Assembly (NCBI GenBank): GCA_029706075.1
Contig: JAINUG010000307.1
Location: 810,001 to 874,000 of the forward strand
Origin: Aldrovandia affinis
Taxonomy: Eukaryota > Chordata > Actinopteri > Notacanthiformes > Halosauridae
Direction of reading: 5' to 3'
Length of the DNA stretch: 64,000 nt
The notes under the pieces were generated by a model. That model searched no databases. It was not told the origin of the DNA and worked only from the letters and a program-made list of their open reading frames with translations. This document shows positions 49,850-62,306 of the stretch, in pieces; the first letter of the stretch is position 1, and every line of letters starts with the position of its first letter. Position numbers and translations under genes: made by a program.

Positions 49850-50015
49850 GGCTCTTAGGTGGTTAAAGCACGGGTTCTCAATGTGGCCTACGGGCCAGAC
49901 TCGAACCCTCACTGTGCCATTCTGAGTGTGGCTGGGAGCCCTGTGAGGCGACGCATAATCCTCACCCAGGGAGGGAGGGTTTGGAGGCTTAATGCGCAAC
50001 ACAGTCTCCTCTGGT
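49850..50015 (+). repeat. tRNA-like SINE fragment
   Basis: It begins ggaggctcttaggtggttaa with a B-box-like actcgaaccctc, followed by a GC-rich body (gtggctgggagccctgtgag). It looks like the head of a SINE-like repeat, possibly related to family A, inserted next to a minus-strand family A relative. Confidence 0.5.
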
Positions 50016-50139
50016 CGATCGAGCGCGTGCAGTCTGCCTTCGCTAGCCGCGTTAGCTGCGCAGTCCTCCAGTGCAAACGCTGCTCAATTACTTTTTGTCG
50101 GCCACAGAACAAAGATTTTTCCTTTCTGGCAGTTTTTTT

Positions 50140-50400
50140 TCCGATTTATCCCTGTTTTTTCTCCCAATTTTGTGGCCAACTGTACCCCCCAACTATCCCC
50201 CTTCAACAAGCCCACGATATGCAGCTACGGGACCAGCCTCTACTCTGGGACCGGCGGGGGCAGGGACGGTGAAACGCCTCCTTCCAGACGGTACTCGACC
50301 GTGATTCCGATATGTCCAGAGAAGCTTTCTGTACCCCTGAACGGCACTCACAGTCACAGCTGCACTAGGAATCGAACCCTGGGGAGAGTGCTTTTACCCC
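50140..50400 (-). repeat. Diverged SINE-like family A copy
   Basis: On the minus strand it has ggttcgattccta, a body with gagtaccgtctggaaggagg, and the family tail ggccacaaaattgggagaaa, then cagggataaatcgg. It is more diverged than the other copies. Confidence 0.65.
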
Positions 50401-52664
50401 ATTTTCTGGCTCACTCATAACTGATTCCTTGACGAGGTGGATGGTCTGTGTCGCGAGTGGAGGTGATGGAGACGTGGACTGCAGCAGAGGGCTGCACACT
50501 GTGTCACTGAACGGCACTGTGAAGTGTGGGAAAGAGCTCTCTCCAGTAAGCACAGTTTGCCAGACAACTCCTGTTTGAAATGTACGATTGAATTGTGTCA
50601 GCCATTGCCCCTGAGGTAAAATTATACTTTTTTTAAACACACAAAAACATCATATGGCGTCATGGAGGCCCTTAAAGAAAAATATAACTTTTTGAGAGGG
50701 GTGGCGATGAAACAGGCCAAAAATACTCACGTGTTTGTACCTTCGCAAAATGGAGCACAGTGAAGGTGGAGAAAAGGTCTTGGCCCTGTCTTTGACTTCG
50801 AAGGTTAACGAGCGTTACCCCATCAGGAAGGAGAAAGCTCGCTGGCGACTCCCACGCCACCCTCACCACTTACCCCCGTGCCCACGCACAGCCCCGCAAG
50901 GGCCAAGGGGTGACCGACACCGCCTCCAGTGTCCACCGCTCGCCCCTCCCGTCCCCGCCGCTGTTCGCCACCCCATAACAACGGCAGCGTAAAAAGGAGG
51001 CCAGCAGTGAATGGCAATCAGATAAAGATGACTGCTGTTTACCCAGCCGACGGCGCTGAGCCGTGTGGGGGCGAGCCCACTACAGGTAGCAGACTGGCAC
51101 CAGCGGAAGACCGTCTGACACGTTGACATTTACACCAAACTGCACCGCGTGCCAACACTTAGCACACCCACACCTCAAACCGGACCGTGGGCAGGGTAGG
51201 GCATATCGGAGAATATAGACAAAGAAAAAAATCCTGCCTTTTTTAATCAGAGGCGTATGTCACCTGCAGGGTGTGCCAACCAGGGTAGAACACACTCGAC
51301 TGAATGCAGACAGCTTTCATAAGGATGTCAAACCCAGTTCAGTGGAATTCAGATTCATTCCTTCCCATCGACGCGCCCCCCCACCGTCTGTATCAGTGGA
51401 ACACTCTGCAGCGCTGTTCTGAGCGCCGTATCGCTCGCAGGTTAAAAGGTGTAAGATGATAAACGGATGAAGACTGCTGGGGGTTGGTTGGTTGGTTGGT
51501 TGGTTGGGGGGGGGGTTGACGCCAGCGTTGCCGTGGCAGATATTGTACTTTATAAAGTGGAGCGGGTCAGGCAGCAGGACTGGGGAGTGAGAGGAGGCTA
51601 GCTGGGTCGGGCCCTTGGGTCTGACAGTGAGAGATTACCTGGGCCCCGGCAGGAAGGCGCGCGAAGAACACACTCTAGAAAAATCATTTGTCTTTCTTTT
51701 TTTCTTTTTTTTCTAATTAGGATTTGTATCCCTGGAAACGGCGACAGCTCCCGGTTTCCAAGGATTTGGCTAATAGCGTGTTTGAACTAGTCAGGTTGAC
51801 TGATGCTTCCAACAAATAATCTTGCGTCAAATACGTTTAATTTTTGCGCTATAAATTACAGTCGCGACTAATTGAAATATCATCTATCAGATTTATCGTT
51901 ATTCCGGGCAAAGTCTTAAGCCTTTAGAACATTCAAAACTTCATTTTTTATTATATTTTTCCCCCAGGAGGTAAAGTAAAGGTTCCCTTTCGGGGAGCAG
52001 AGATATCACAGAGAGAGCATTGCCGAGCCCTGCTCAACTCTCACCGGTCAAAGGCCTGCCCTTTGAAAAGGCATAAATGGAGGTGGGTTGGCTTAATCGG
52101 CAGAACCATACGCAGCATATCTGCATGGTTAAAATACTGTGGAAAATCTCTTAAAGTTGATAAACGGAAACCGATTTCAGCTTGCCGTGACCGTGTCGAT
52201 AATGCATCTCCTGTTGTTTGCAGCCCATATAACTGTGAGGGAAATATTTTGATCAGAAGAAATAAGCCTGAACCGGCTGGAAGACGACGCAACCGTAAAC
52301 AGCAGCAAAGCAGCTATTAAGAGAAAACAAATCAAATTCAGAGGCCCGTTCAAAGGGCTGGACACGCTGCGTTCTTCCTTTCTCAAGGGCAAAGCGGCCA
52401 CGGCAGCGTGACCGGGAAGGCCTACAACTGTGCCGTCGCACAGCCCCAGTCGCTAAGCGCGCACGCGTCGTTAGCACTCCCTTTTAACCGTTTAATAACC
52501 GTTTTTCAGGCTGTGACGCGGCCAGCTTGTTGTCGCGGGTAGCTCGTTGCGCTGTCGTGGCCGGAGACGTCAGAGCAGCAACAGGCGCCCGAGGCCTTGA
52601 GCTCAGCCGCCCGCCCAGGCTGGGCCTCTCCATCACTCGGGGACCCCCCGGAGCGGTTCGCCTT

Positions 52665-53093
52665 CTCCTCCGGCCCGTCTCCCTTCCCTCTCTCCTCCTC
52701 CTCCGGCCCGTCTCCCTTCCCTCTCTCCTCCTCCTCCGGCCCGTCTCCCTTCCCTCTCTCCTCCTCCTCCTCCGGCCCGTCTCCCTTCCCTCTCTCCTCC
52801 TCCTCCGGCCCGTCTCCCTTCCCTCTCTCCTCCTCCTCCGGCCCGTCTCCCTTCCCTCTCTCCTCCTCCTCCGGCCCGTCTCCCTTCCCTCTCTCCTCCT
52901 CCTCCGGCCCGTCTCCCTTCCCTCTCTCCTCCTCCTCCGGCCCGTCTCCCTTCCCCTCTCCTCCTCCTCCTCCGGCCCGTCTCCCTTCCCTCTCTCCTCC
53001 TCCTCCGGCCCGTCTCCCTTCCCTCTCTCCTCCTCGTCTCCCTTCCCTCTCTCCTTCTCCTCCGGCCCGTCTCCCTTCCCTCTCTCCTCCTCC
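52665..53093. repeat. 30-bp polypyrimidine minisatellite, about 14 copies
   Basis: The unit is ctcctcctccggcccgtctc plus ccttccctct, with 3-bp and a few other indels. It is almost pure pyrimidine on the plus strand. Because the unit is 30 bp, frames on both strands read through as Ser/Pro- or Glu/Arg-rich repeats. No splice sites or domain support a protein. Confidence 0.96.
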
Positions 53094-54217
53094 CGGAAGG
53101 CGCGTTTTATTTGGTCACTTGAGCCGGAGGAGCTGCTCTCCATTCCCCCTCTGTTTTTTCAATCTCCTCTCAAATTTATTGGGTTCAGTGGAGGCCTGGC
53201 TGTCCTTCCGCAGGTTGAAAATAGAGATCAGAGTATCCATTACTCCGACAGAGATGGATGCGGGTCTCGGCGCGTCGTTCCCATAACAAGGACATCAAAG
53301 GGAGGTGGCCCCCTCTTTTCGGAATGACCCCCGTACAAGACTCTCTGCTCTCACCTCATTATGCCGCTCTCTTATAGCCGTTTTGATATAAAACCCACCC
53401 CTATAGAGGGGCTGGAGCCTAACTGCATGGCCATCCCATCAACATCACTTTCATTACAAAACATGAGATGCCGGAGGAGTCAAGGACGGCACGGTAATAA
53501 ATGAGGGTGGAATACATCTGGAATCATTGTCATACGGGTTAAGCATTATGCGGACTTCATTCTGCATTGGTAAATCAGCGGACGGCGCTCATAACCCGCT
53601 GAGGTAATAAAGATACAGGTTGCGGGCCTAACTGAGGTCCACCCTCCCCTTCCCCCGCCACCCTCCCTCTCCACTTTCATGGGTGTGAAGGCGGAGATTT
53701 CTGTTGAAGACTGCGGCCCACTATAACGCATCACCCCCCCCCTCCTTTCCCCCACAATGGTGGCATATTCAAGATATAATTACCGATTTAACAAATTTCA
53801 TCTCTGAATGATGATAACCAGTTTTTTTTTCTTTCTAATTGCTTTCCGCTAAAGAGAGAGAGAGAGAGACGCGATCGTATAAATAATTTTACGTCAACGG
53901 TTCACGAAATCCCGCTGAAATGAGAGCTTGTTTTACATACGGTATTAGTATCTGCGCTACACGGCTAATAATGCGTGACAGGCAGGCTTCGCTCGCGTGG
54001 AGGAAGTTGGAAGACGCCTCGAGCGTGGGCCCTGGTGTCGGCGCCAATTTGTGCCTGCGATACCAGAAACGTTTTTCCCCCCCAAGCGGTCTGAAAACGT
54101 ACAACAAGCCTGGACGCTGACCTCGCTTGTCTAACAGACAAACAAACAGACAAACAAACAAACAAACGTCTAAGAATCAGACTCCACACAGAACACGAGG
54201 GGGGGGTGGGCACTCAC

Positions 54218-54348
54218 TGTACGGGACGGGGGCCAGCTGCGGGGGTGGAGGAGGTGCGAGGGGCCCCCAGGGGCCGGGGCCAGGGCCAGGGGCTCATCCG
54301 TGCTGCCTGAGCGCTGGATGGCCAGCTCCACCTCTTCATCTGTGAGAC
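54218..54348 (-). CDS. PEX14: PEX14 exon 4, one base out of frame
   Basis: The exon starts after ccacag (54349-54354) in phase 1. It encodes LTDEEVELAIQRSG, the end of the conserved N-terminal domain that binds PEX5 and PEX19. A Pro/Ala-rich linker follows, and the donor is TACA|gtgagt. The conserved linker end, Q-L-A-P-V-P-Y before S-P-P-G of exon 5, lies in a different frame from LTDEE. The exon is 131 bp, one base short of what the phases require. The break falls in a run of G and C (about 54255-54275) where a one-base sequencing or assembly deletion is likely. A real frameshift cannot be excluded. Exons 1 to 3 are not in the window. Confidence 0.9.
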
Positions 54349-55858
54349 CTGTGGGATGTGGGGGAGGAAAGGGGGGGGGGCAGAGAACAACAAGCCTGTG
54401 AGCGCAGGAGAACACGCACTGGAGACACACGGACAAGTTACCGTTTTAGCGCTCCCAAAACTCCTGATTTCCCAAAGACCACCTCCTTTCCCCGTCTGCA
54501 TTGCGGAGATAGACTGGGATAATGGCCCCTTAATGAAGCCTCCAAGTCAAGGAGCTCCGGTCTCACCTAGCGAGCCGTGACCCCTTTTGGGCTGGCGCGG
54601 CTCGAACCCCGATTCCCATTACCGTAGCACCAGGCATGCAAAATAAGTCCGTCCACTTACGCAGCTATATTTCCCAGGTGGAGTTCTCATAAACCCCAGA
54701 CACAGAAAATGCATTATTTTAATTTCTTCATTGTGATGTAAATGTATTACATAATTTTGCAAATGCCAATATAATTTAATCTTCAGATCTTTTTTTAATG
54801 ATTTTAGTGATGATTAAATTGCAAAGAGCTCCCTGGTGGGTGGGTGGGTTGGGGGATGGGGGAGGAGAAAGAAAAGAAGAAAAAAAAATCTAATATGGAC
54901 ATTTCCTTTTGTGCGAAGACCGGGGGTTTCACTTCCAATCACGCGCTGGTCGCCGGCGTGTTGTACAGAGCGCTGTCGTCTAAACAAAGGGGCCGCCGAG
55001 GCATCGACAGGCACGCGATCCAACTGACCACCGTCTGTTAGGCCGTTTGGAACGGAACCTTGAACAGCATCCAAGCGCGTGTGTGTGGGGGGGGGGGGGA
55101 GAGAAAAGGCTTCACCGCGCACTCGGCGGTAAATGAGCGCCCTTGTTTCCAGTAAATTGGCTAGCTGAGGATCCTCCACAAAAGAACAAATGGGCTCAGT
55201 GGCAGAGAGACGGGCCCAGGAACAGCGTGTGCGCGCATCCTTCCCGGATAGATTCCACTTGACCCCCCCTTCAAACGCCATCCCCCCGTCGAGCCATGTT
55301 TGTGCACAAATCGGGAGTCTAACTCCTTTGCCATTTCTTTTTTTTTTTTTACCCGGTAACTATTTGTTTCGCTCGCTCCCATACTGTGGGGGGTTGTGGA
55401 TTGTGGCCCTCGCAGTTTTCATGTAACACTAACCCCCCCCGCCCCCACCACTCCACTCTGGCAGCCAGATGGCCACGTCCTGAGATTTACTCCAGAGACT
55501 TCTGCTTGGCGCTATAAAAACGGCAATCCCCTGAGAGCTTTGGTTGAATACAGCCTTTTAAGAGGAACAGCAAGATAGGGTTTTTTTTGTTTGTTTTTTG
55601 GCCGATGACACAAATGTGAAATGTGGCTAGGGCCCGGGTAGCACTTCCTTTCAGAGCATTGCAAGAGCAAGGTGACACACAGGAAACACAGGAGAGTTGC
55701 TGCTGCTGCATCCCCTGTACACAGATTGTCAGAAACCTGCGTGCATCTCCATTTTTCACTTCAACTCCGCATCGCTTCCTTGGTTACGCGTCTAAAGGCT
55801 GCGAAAGCAGCTCGTGCGCCGAGACCACCAGCCCACAGAGAGTGGCCCTGAGATAATA

Positions 55859-55996
55859 TAATATAATATATACGCCATTTAGCAGACGCTTTTATCCAAT
55901 TTATTATATTTCAGTATATGTGGCCCCAGTGGGAATTGAACCCACAACCTAAGCGTTGCCAACGCTGTGCTCTACCAACTGAGCCACAGAGAACCA
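55859..55996 (-). repeat. tRNA-derived SINE with intact A and B boxes
   Basis: Read on the minus strand: a tRNA-like head tggctcagttggtagagcac, then aacgcttaggttgtgggttc, aattcccactgggg, followed by a short body and the common fish tail ttggataaaagcgtctgcta, then aatgg and TATAT repeats. The head could fold roughly like a tRNA, but the tail shows it is a SINE. Confidence 0.8.
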
Positions 55997-56300
55997 CTGA
56001 GAGGCACGCCTGAGAGAGGCACCTGAACACCCAGCGTTACAGAGCGGTGCGCCCGTATAACGGGCGTGTAACCATGGAGGGCCGGGCGATGGGGAGAGAC
56101 TTCCCTGGATGCCCTCGAGCTGCACGTCGCGCTTCGACACTCTCCGGGTGGGTTCATTTACAGTTCGGGCCCGTTTCATCAAAACAAACATTTATGAGCT
56201 TTTACCGCTCTTTTGGAAATCCTACAGCAGAGGCGAGCGAGCGCGGCGGCGCTGGACAATGTCGGGAATGAAGACAGTCCAGGAAAAAGGGAGGCGCGGG

Positions 56301-56685
56301 GGCTGGCGGATAGCGTAACGGTCTAACACACCCGTATTTGGCTGGTCCTGTACGAGTGTGAGCTGCCTATCAGGGACGCGGTTCGAAACCCGTCCCTGCC
56401 ACACCGGCCCTGGCTGTTTGTCCCGATCGGGGGTGGCATTTGGCTGTCCGCTCCTGAGGGAGGGGGGAGGGTGGTCGGCACAAACTCGCTGTGAGGCACG
56501 TAAGGGTGTCTCCAGACAGGGGGTCGGTGAGTTCCGTCTCGAAGGAGGCGGATCATCGCCGGCCTCGGGAGAATAGCTTGCCCCATAGAGACGGGTGGCG
56601 ATTTCATGGGGGAGGTTTAATCAAAATAAATAGAGGGTATAACTGGCTTCCAAATTGGAGAGAAAAACAGGGGGAAATCTGAAAC
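56301..56685 (+). repeat. Full-length composite SINE-like family A copy
   Basis: The best copy of the family, 385 bp. It has the head ggctggcggatagcgtaacg with ggttcgaaacccgt, and a body with gatcgggggtggcatttgg, gagttccgtct and gcctcggg. The tail is caaattggagagaaaaacag, then ggggaaatctgaaac. A tandem duplication of about 24 bp (gggcaagaggggtgccagga and neighbours) lies just downstream at 56698-56745. Confidence 0.85.
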
Positions 56686-58080
56686 TGGCACTGGCCAGGG
56701 CAAGAGGGGTGCCAGGAAATGGGCAAGAGGGGTGCCAGGAAATGGCCACGACGCCCCCTGTGTGCTCAGCCCGCAGTGTCCGGTAAGCAGTAATGTGTCC
56801 ATGGACTGAAGATGACCACAGCGGACTCCACAGCGTCCGACTGCTGAATGAGGCGTGGACGCGCTTCACACAGGGGAAGAAAAGCACAGCAGTCTAAGCG
56901 GCTCCATAAATTCACAGTTTTTAAATTTCGCCCCCGGGCGAGCGCTAGAAGTCTCCCCCCTGCAATTTTAACCCTTTCAAAAGGGTTCCATCACCCTTTC
57001 ATCCCATCGCCGGTCACTGCTTTCATCGCCACACGCATTACCGGCGTACCCGGAGCGTCGCCGTACGCAAAAAATAAAATGCATGCAAATGCGTAAACAA
57101 ATTTACACCTCCTGTAAAATGTAAGCTCGCGCGCAGCCGTTTCGTCCACATGATAAACTCTGATCTGTTCATTATTAAGAGGGGGGGAGGGATGAGGGGG
57201 GATGAAAGGTCTTTAGAAGAAGAGGGGGGGGTAAAAAGAGCAAGAACAAATTTTGCATCTGAAAAGGAAAAGGAAGCGGAAAAAAAAAGAAAAAAATCTA
57301 AATTTATTACGGTTTCCAAAACCTGTGGAATGACCCTTCAGACCCCTATTTCGGATCGACCTGCTACGAGATGAATTTTTTTAAAGATATAAATTACATC
57401 TAATGACAACACCGTAAAAAGGAACAATAATGGAAAGCTATTCTGTATTTCATTATACTGTATTATTTGGTGCACCTGATACACGCAGGCCCTGTTTATG
57501 AGTCACCGTATTAGCAGATGCTCAGCCAAAGCATTTGCTTTGACCTTGCCATTCTCATTGGGGCATGAAATTACGGTGGTGGCACCTCGATATTACAGCT
57601 ATAAATACTGTAAACTGCATATCTGGGCAACGTTTTCTATTGTCTTTCAACATAAACCTGATCGGTATTTATTTAAAGGAAAACCCATTGCGCGTCACGT
57701 TATTTACGGCTCCATTTTCCGCGCTTTTATTCTCGGGCTATTTTTTCAAAGGCGAAGAGGCGACAAGGCCCCCTCGTAAAAAGGAGGAGAGGGAGAAAAA
57801 AAAAAAAAAAAAAAAAGCATTTCTCCAATTCTGGCACTTCTAAACTTTATGGGTTAAGAACAAGCTCGGACAGCCAATTATAAAATTGCTTACTAAAATA
57901 TTTGGGGGGTGCTAAAAGGTGAATGCTGTTTTTATTGTCTCACCCGGGCTGAATTATTAAGTTGCCCTTGAGTGAAGATTACTTACATTTTGAATATGAA
58001 ATTTGAAAAAATAAAAAAGGGGGAGAAAAAAAATGTCAGGGGGGTTGTAAATAGATAGAGGTCAATGGGTTATTGAGATC

Positions 58081-58320
58081 CGGATTGCAACTTTAACCCG
58101 TTTCTCATGCTGATTTCGCATGGCCGGATAGGCAGTTTGTGTCCCCGGGAATTGCACCATTGCTTGACAATTGCATGCTCTAAATAATGACCGCTCTCAT
58201 AGCTTATTCATTTATGTATTAAAAAGAGGGCTCTGCACTCATTTCCCTGCTTTATCGCCTTGTGCTGATGACAAAGTGTGGGAGAGTCTGGGCTAGGTGG
58301 CGCCGTGGAGTAATTTATAA
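58081..58320. promoter_or_regulatory. Candidate conserved non-coding element
   Basis: Repeat-free sequence with many homeobox, octamer and MEF-like words (gacaattgcatgctctaaat, tagcttattcatttatgtat) in a large intron next to a developmental regulator. This is appearance-based inference only. Confidence 0.25.
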
Positions 58321-61260
58321 CCACATCAATCGCCTTTCCCTTCCCCGCAGGCCTTGGCCATCTTTGTCCGAGAGGTTAGTCATGTGACCTTTCCTCCGAC
58401 GCCGCCCTATCAATACCGAGATCCACGAGCCATATCCACACCTACACGGCAGCAAATAGGCCTAGTTCCGTTTAGGTTATTTTTTGACATTGTTTTAATG
58501 CGGTCCGTGACAACTAATTTGAAACGGTTCTCATTATTATCGTTAGTGATTTCACAATTATTGCCATTTTAAAATTCGCTTTGAAATTCTCAGTGAAATC
58601 TGATGCCCATACAACGCCAGGACCGGCCAACATTTCGTCCTGGTGATGTCACACTTTTGTGAGAATGAGAATTTCATGTAAATGGGATTCCATACCCTTT
58701 ATACATATACTGTGTATGTACATGGTCCAGACTGGCATCACTGAAAACCCTCCCCTTTCTTACACCTATTACAGCACGGCACACTTTTGTTTTTTAGTTT
58801 TTTTGTTTTTTTAAAACTTTGATTAAATGGGGAGTTTTTCTCTTTTGTTCAGCTCTTATTTATTTAAGTAAAATATGTACATTTTTCCCTTTACTCGTAC
58901 GTAAATTCCACTAGGAACACAGACCCGCACGTAAAGGGGAAATGCACTGACATCGTTTCCCCAACACTGTCCTGCACCTGTTCTTCAGAGTGGAGCATCG
59001 GAGTGGCGCACACAGCTAAGGCATCGACGGGCCCTACGATTACAAATAGAGCCATCAAAATTGGGCCAGTAAAGTGAAATAAAAATCTATGGGAAGTGCA
59101 CACAATTTTGGGTAGGGAGGGGGGGGAAAAAAGGCTATATATTTGAATGAATTATATTTTTCCCCTCACAGAGGTGGACCAGCACACAGGACAATGTTTT
59201 GGCAAAGCCTCTCTCAAGGGTGTACTGGCGAATAAAAAGTTCAAAAATGTGTGCGAGGTCACCGTGTCCTAGCGTTTCGATACTTCATAACGCAGGACCA
59301 CACATCTACTGGTAGGGTTTCACATCAGCTTGCATGTCCATGTATGGCTAGAACGTTCAAGCCCAGAACCTTGCGAAAATACAGCCAGATTCCTGAAACC
59401 GTCCCATTAGCTTTCAGTGTGCTGCCCTTGCAGTCATTTTCCCCCGTTAAAAAATGACTACCCAACATGACTTAGTATGGAGTTCAAAAAGCTTACCGAA
59501 ATCTCTCAACAGAGCAATGAAGGAAAATTCTTTCCTAGTTTAGCAATCTTAATGAAAGCGACATAAAACCGCGTAGAGGTGTTGGAACACGTTCGCTAAC
59601 GTGAGGAGCTGCAAAAAATTGTCAGTGGCAAAAAAAAAGAAATGTTGACACATATTTATGGGCGCATGTCAAATTCAACCACAGCGCATTAAAGCCTGGA
59701 AGGGGGGAGAGGCTCTACTTGGGCACACATTAAAGCACAAATGTGCAAGTAAATAACATGAGGAGGAGAGATTATTGTGTAAAGAATCTGCAGCATGCAA
59801 TCAAAGTGCGCCCCATTCACGCCTTCATCTGGTGTCCGGCGCCAAGTGCGTGCTGCCAGCGGAATCCAATTTAAATTCCACTCTGCCAGGAGACGGTATT
59901 GTTTCATTTTATGTGAGCTTTGACATTTCTCGCTGTTAATACGGAGCGAAATCAGGAAATATTTACATAAATATGACATTAAACTGTATTAGGAATTAAG
60001 AGGGACATATATTTGTGCTTGTGTCTGGCGTGCGAGGGGGGAGGAGGGGGGGGATCGAGACAGAGAAGAGCGTTCACAGGGTCGCAGGAATGAGACGGGG
60101 GGCGCAAGCCGCTCTCTACTGCCCCCTGCACACTACATACCCTCTCTGCGCGAGGGGAAAAATCCTCATCCAGGTTCTCAGAAGCACGTGCACGACACGT
60201 GAAGCACGGCGCAGACAGAAAGGGCCAACGGCCGCGCGTTCTGAGAGCGAGCGATTGATACATTTGACGCTGCTCGTCGGTGAAACTTCAGCATCGCACC
60301 GAGACCCCGTCATGGGAAATCTCCAGTCGTCACGGCTACAAAGCGGCTGTTCTGAGAAGGCTGTGTACAACCTGCCAAATGTTTTCTCTGACTAAAACCA
60401 GAAACCGCAACCGTGGCCTTGTCATCGCCTGCGTAAACACAAACTAATTCTTCCTTCTGGTAAACAAAGTACCGTGCGCATCATGCACCAGCTAGGGAAG
60501 GGGGCAATATTTTTTAGTACTTTAAAATAGTTTTTTTGCTAATATTCATACACGCCGATTTGACGAGTCAATGTCCAGTCGTGTTCTGTCAACCAACGTG
60601 TCCTGTCACATACTCCGGCTCAGTCTTCATTTCCTCCGGCTAAAAAAAGCAAGCTACACGTGATCCCTACTCGAGGTTTCAGCTCTGGAAAAGTGAAGAC
60701 TGATTAGGCAATTGCGTCACTGCCACACAGAAAGAGCAACGCGCATCTGCATAAACTTTTAAACGCAGTCCATAATTCAGAAGAACATGCCTAAACAAGA
60801 TAGATTTTGTGCCACGTGACTTTAAACCTGACTGCAATTTAGGCAATATGAATCATTTCCAGAAAGCGCTGCTATATTTAATTTGTATCACCATGACCTA
60901 GGCCTAACCCTAACCCTAATTAATGGGTATTAGCAAGAAACAGAGAAAATTAAAGGTCATCCTCATAATTATTAAGCTGCCGTTCCTGGTATAGTATTTA
61001 AGGCGCGCTTTAATATGAAGCATGCCAATCAAACGGAGTTTGCAATGCATTCGTAAAAAGTTCAAATGACACGAATAACTTATTGGGAAGTCTGCCGCCA
61101 TGACATGAAACATGAAAAGGGAGAGGGCAGGGAGGGCTTCTGTGAACTCAGCAGGGTGCTAGAAAAAACAGGTACATTTTATGCGGAACTTAATAAACTG
61201 AAATTGGCTTGAGATTAGTCAGCACTTCCCCCCACCCCCACCCCCACCCACACCCTTCAA

Positions 61261-61800
61261 ATTGCAAGAGTCACTTACAAAGTGATCCAGCATTGTGACA
61301 TAATTGCATTGTTCAAGGTGAAGTTCTGTGGAAATGGCCTTTTGCTGACATAAGACCATTTTCTCGAACATGCAAATTTACAGATTCTTTTTTTAAACCC
61401 AGAGCTGTTCCAGACTTGTCAGGGCCAAAATAATCTTGATCTGGACATTACTGGCTGCCAAACCTGGTCTGTCTGTGTGGTCCCTGTCATATACCACTCT
61501 ACACTATAATCACATGCCATGACAAAAAAATAAAATAAGATTTAAAAAAATAGACCAAATAGATTCTAGCCGTCGAAGATGATTTTCATTTTATTCAGAC
61601 GTACGCCCCCTTCGGACCACGGCAAAAAATAAACTGACTGAAAGGCATGGCATGAATAAACAGCTGAATTATATTATAAAGAGATGGCATTCACTCCCCT
61701 GCTGCAAATGTGGGAGACATTTAGCCCCCAGTTACATCAATAACCTCACAGTTGCGAGGATTGGTAATTAAAAGCCTAGTGGCCTGGAAAGTGTGCCCTC
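61261..61800. promoter_or_regulatory. Candidate conserved non-coding element(s)
   Basis: Two repeat-free blocks (61261-61520 and about 61660-61800) separated by an A-rich stretch. They contain words such as gtgacataattgcattgttc, gaacatgcaaattta and ggattggtaattaaaagcc, typical of developmental enhancers. Not verifiable here. Confidence 0.25.
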
Positions 61801-62181
61801 ATTTGAAGGAACTCAAACCCCATATATTTAAAAAAAAAAATCCCATCAAATTACAAAAGCAATATGATGTTTTTGAGCCTTTAAACCTATGGACGTATTG
61901 ATGTTGGATGAACACCCTGGGGAGAGCTTGTTTTAATGATCCCGGGTCACACAGTGACACGCGTTTGATTATGTCCTCCACGCTGCCGTGTGCCGCGCAA
62001 CCCCCAGCCCCAGCTTTGTATAGTCGGAACGCGGAGGAATCCCCGAAAAATCAATTTTCACATCCACAAACATCAACGGCACCAAATCATAATCTGAAAT
62101 CTCTGCAATTGTAGGACTGAATACCACATAAAACCACACATCACCATGGAGACCAATCATATGCATGTGGGTTTTGAGCAC

Positions 62182-62185
<4 letters not shown>

Positions 62186-62247
<62 letters not shown>

Positions 62248-62306
62248 GTATCTATGCGTGTGTATGTGTGTGTATGTGTATGTGTGTGTGTGTTTGTGTG
62301 TGTGTA
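62186..62306. repeat. (TA)n(CA)n and (GT)n microsatellites
   Basis: Pure TA (62186-62213) passes into CA (62214-62238), then TATATGTA and an interrupted GT tract. Confidence 0.95.

Larger units (their letters stand above)
49515..54217 (-). other. PEX14: PEX14 intron 4
   Basis: Non-coding. It contains SINE-like copies (49850-50015 and 50140-50400), a (GGTT)n tract at 51482-51506 and a 30-bp minisatellite at 52665-53093. No other exon is recognised. Confidence 0.8.

Noticed and set aside
52484-53327. Ser/Pro-rich and Arg/Glu-rich frames of more than 200 residues
   Set aside because: Read-through of the 30-bp polypyrimidine minisatellite on both strands, not proteins.
55922-55985. A genuine tRNA gene on the minus strand
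   Set aside because: A and B boxes are good, but the sequence continues into the standard SINE tail and lacks a clean acceptor stem, so it is a SINE head.
60903-60919. Interstitial telomere array
   Set aside because: Fewer than three CCCTAA units; chance or a short microsatellite.
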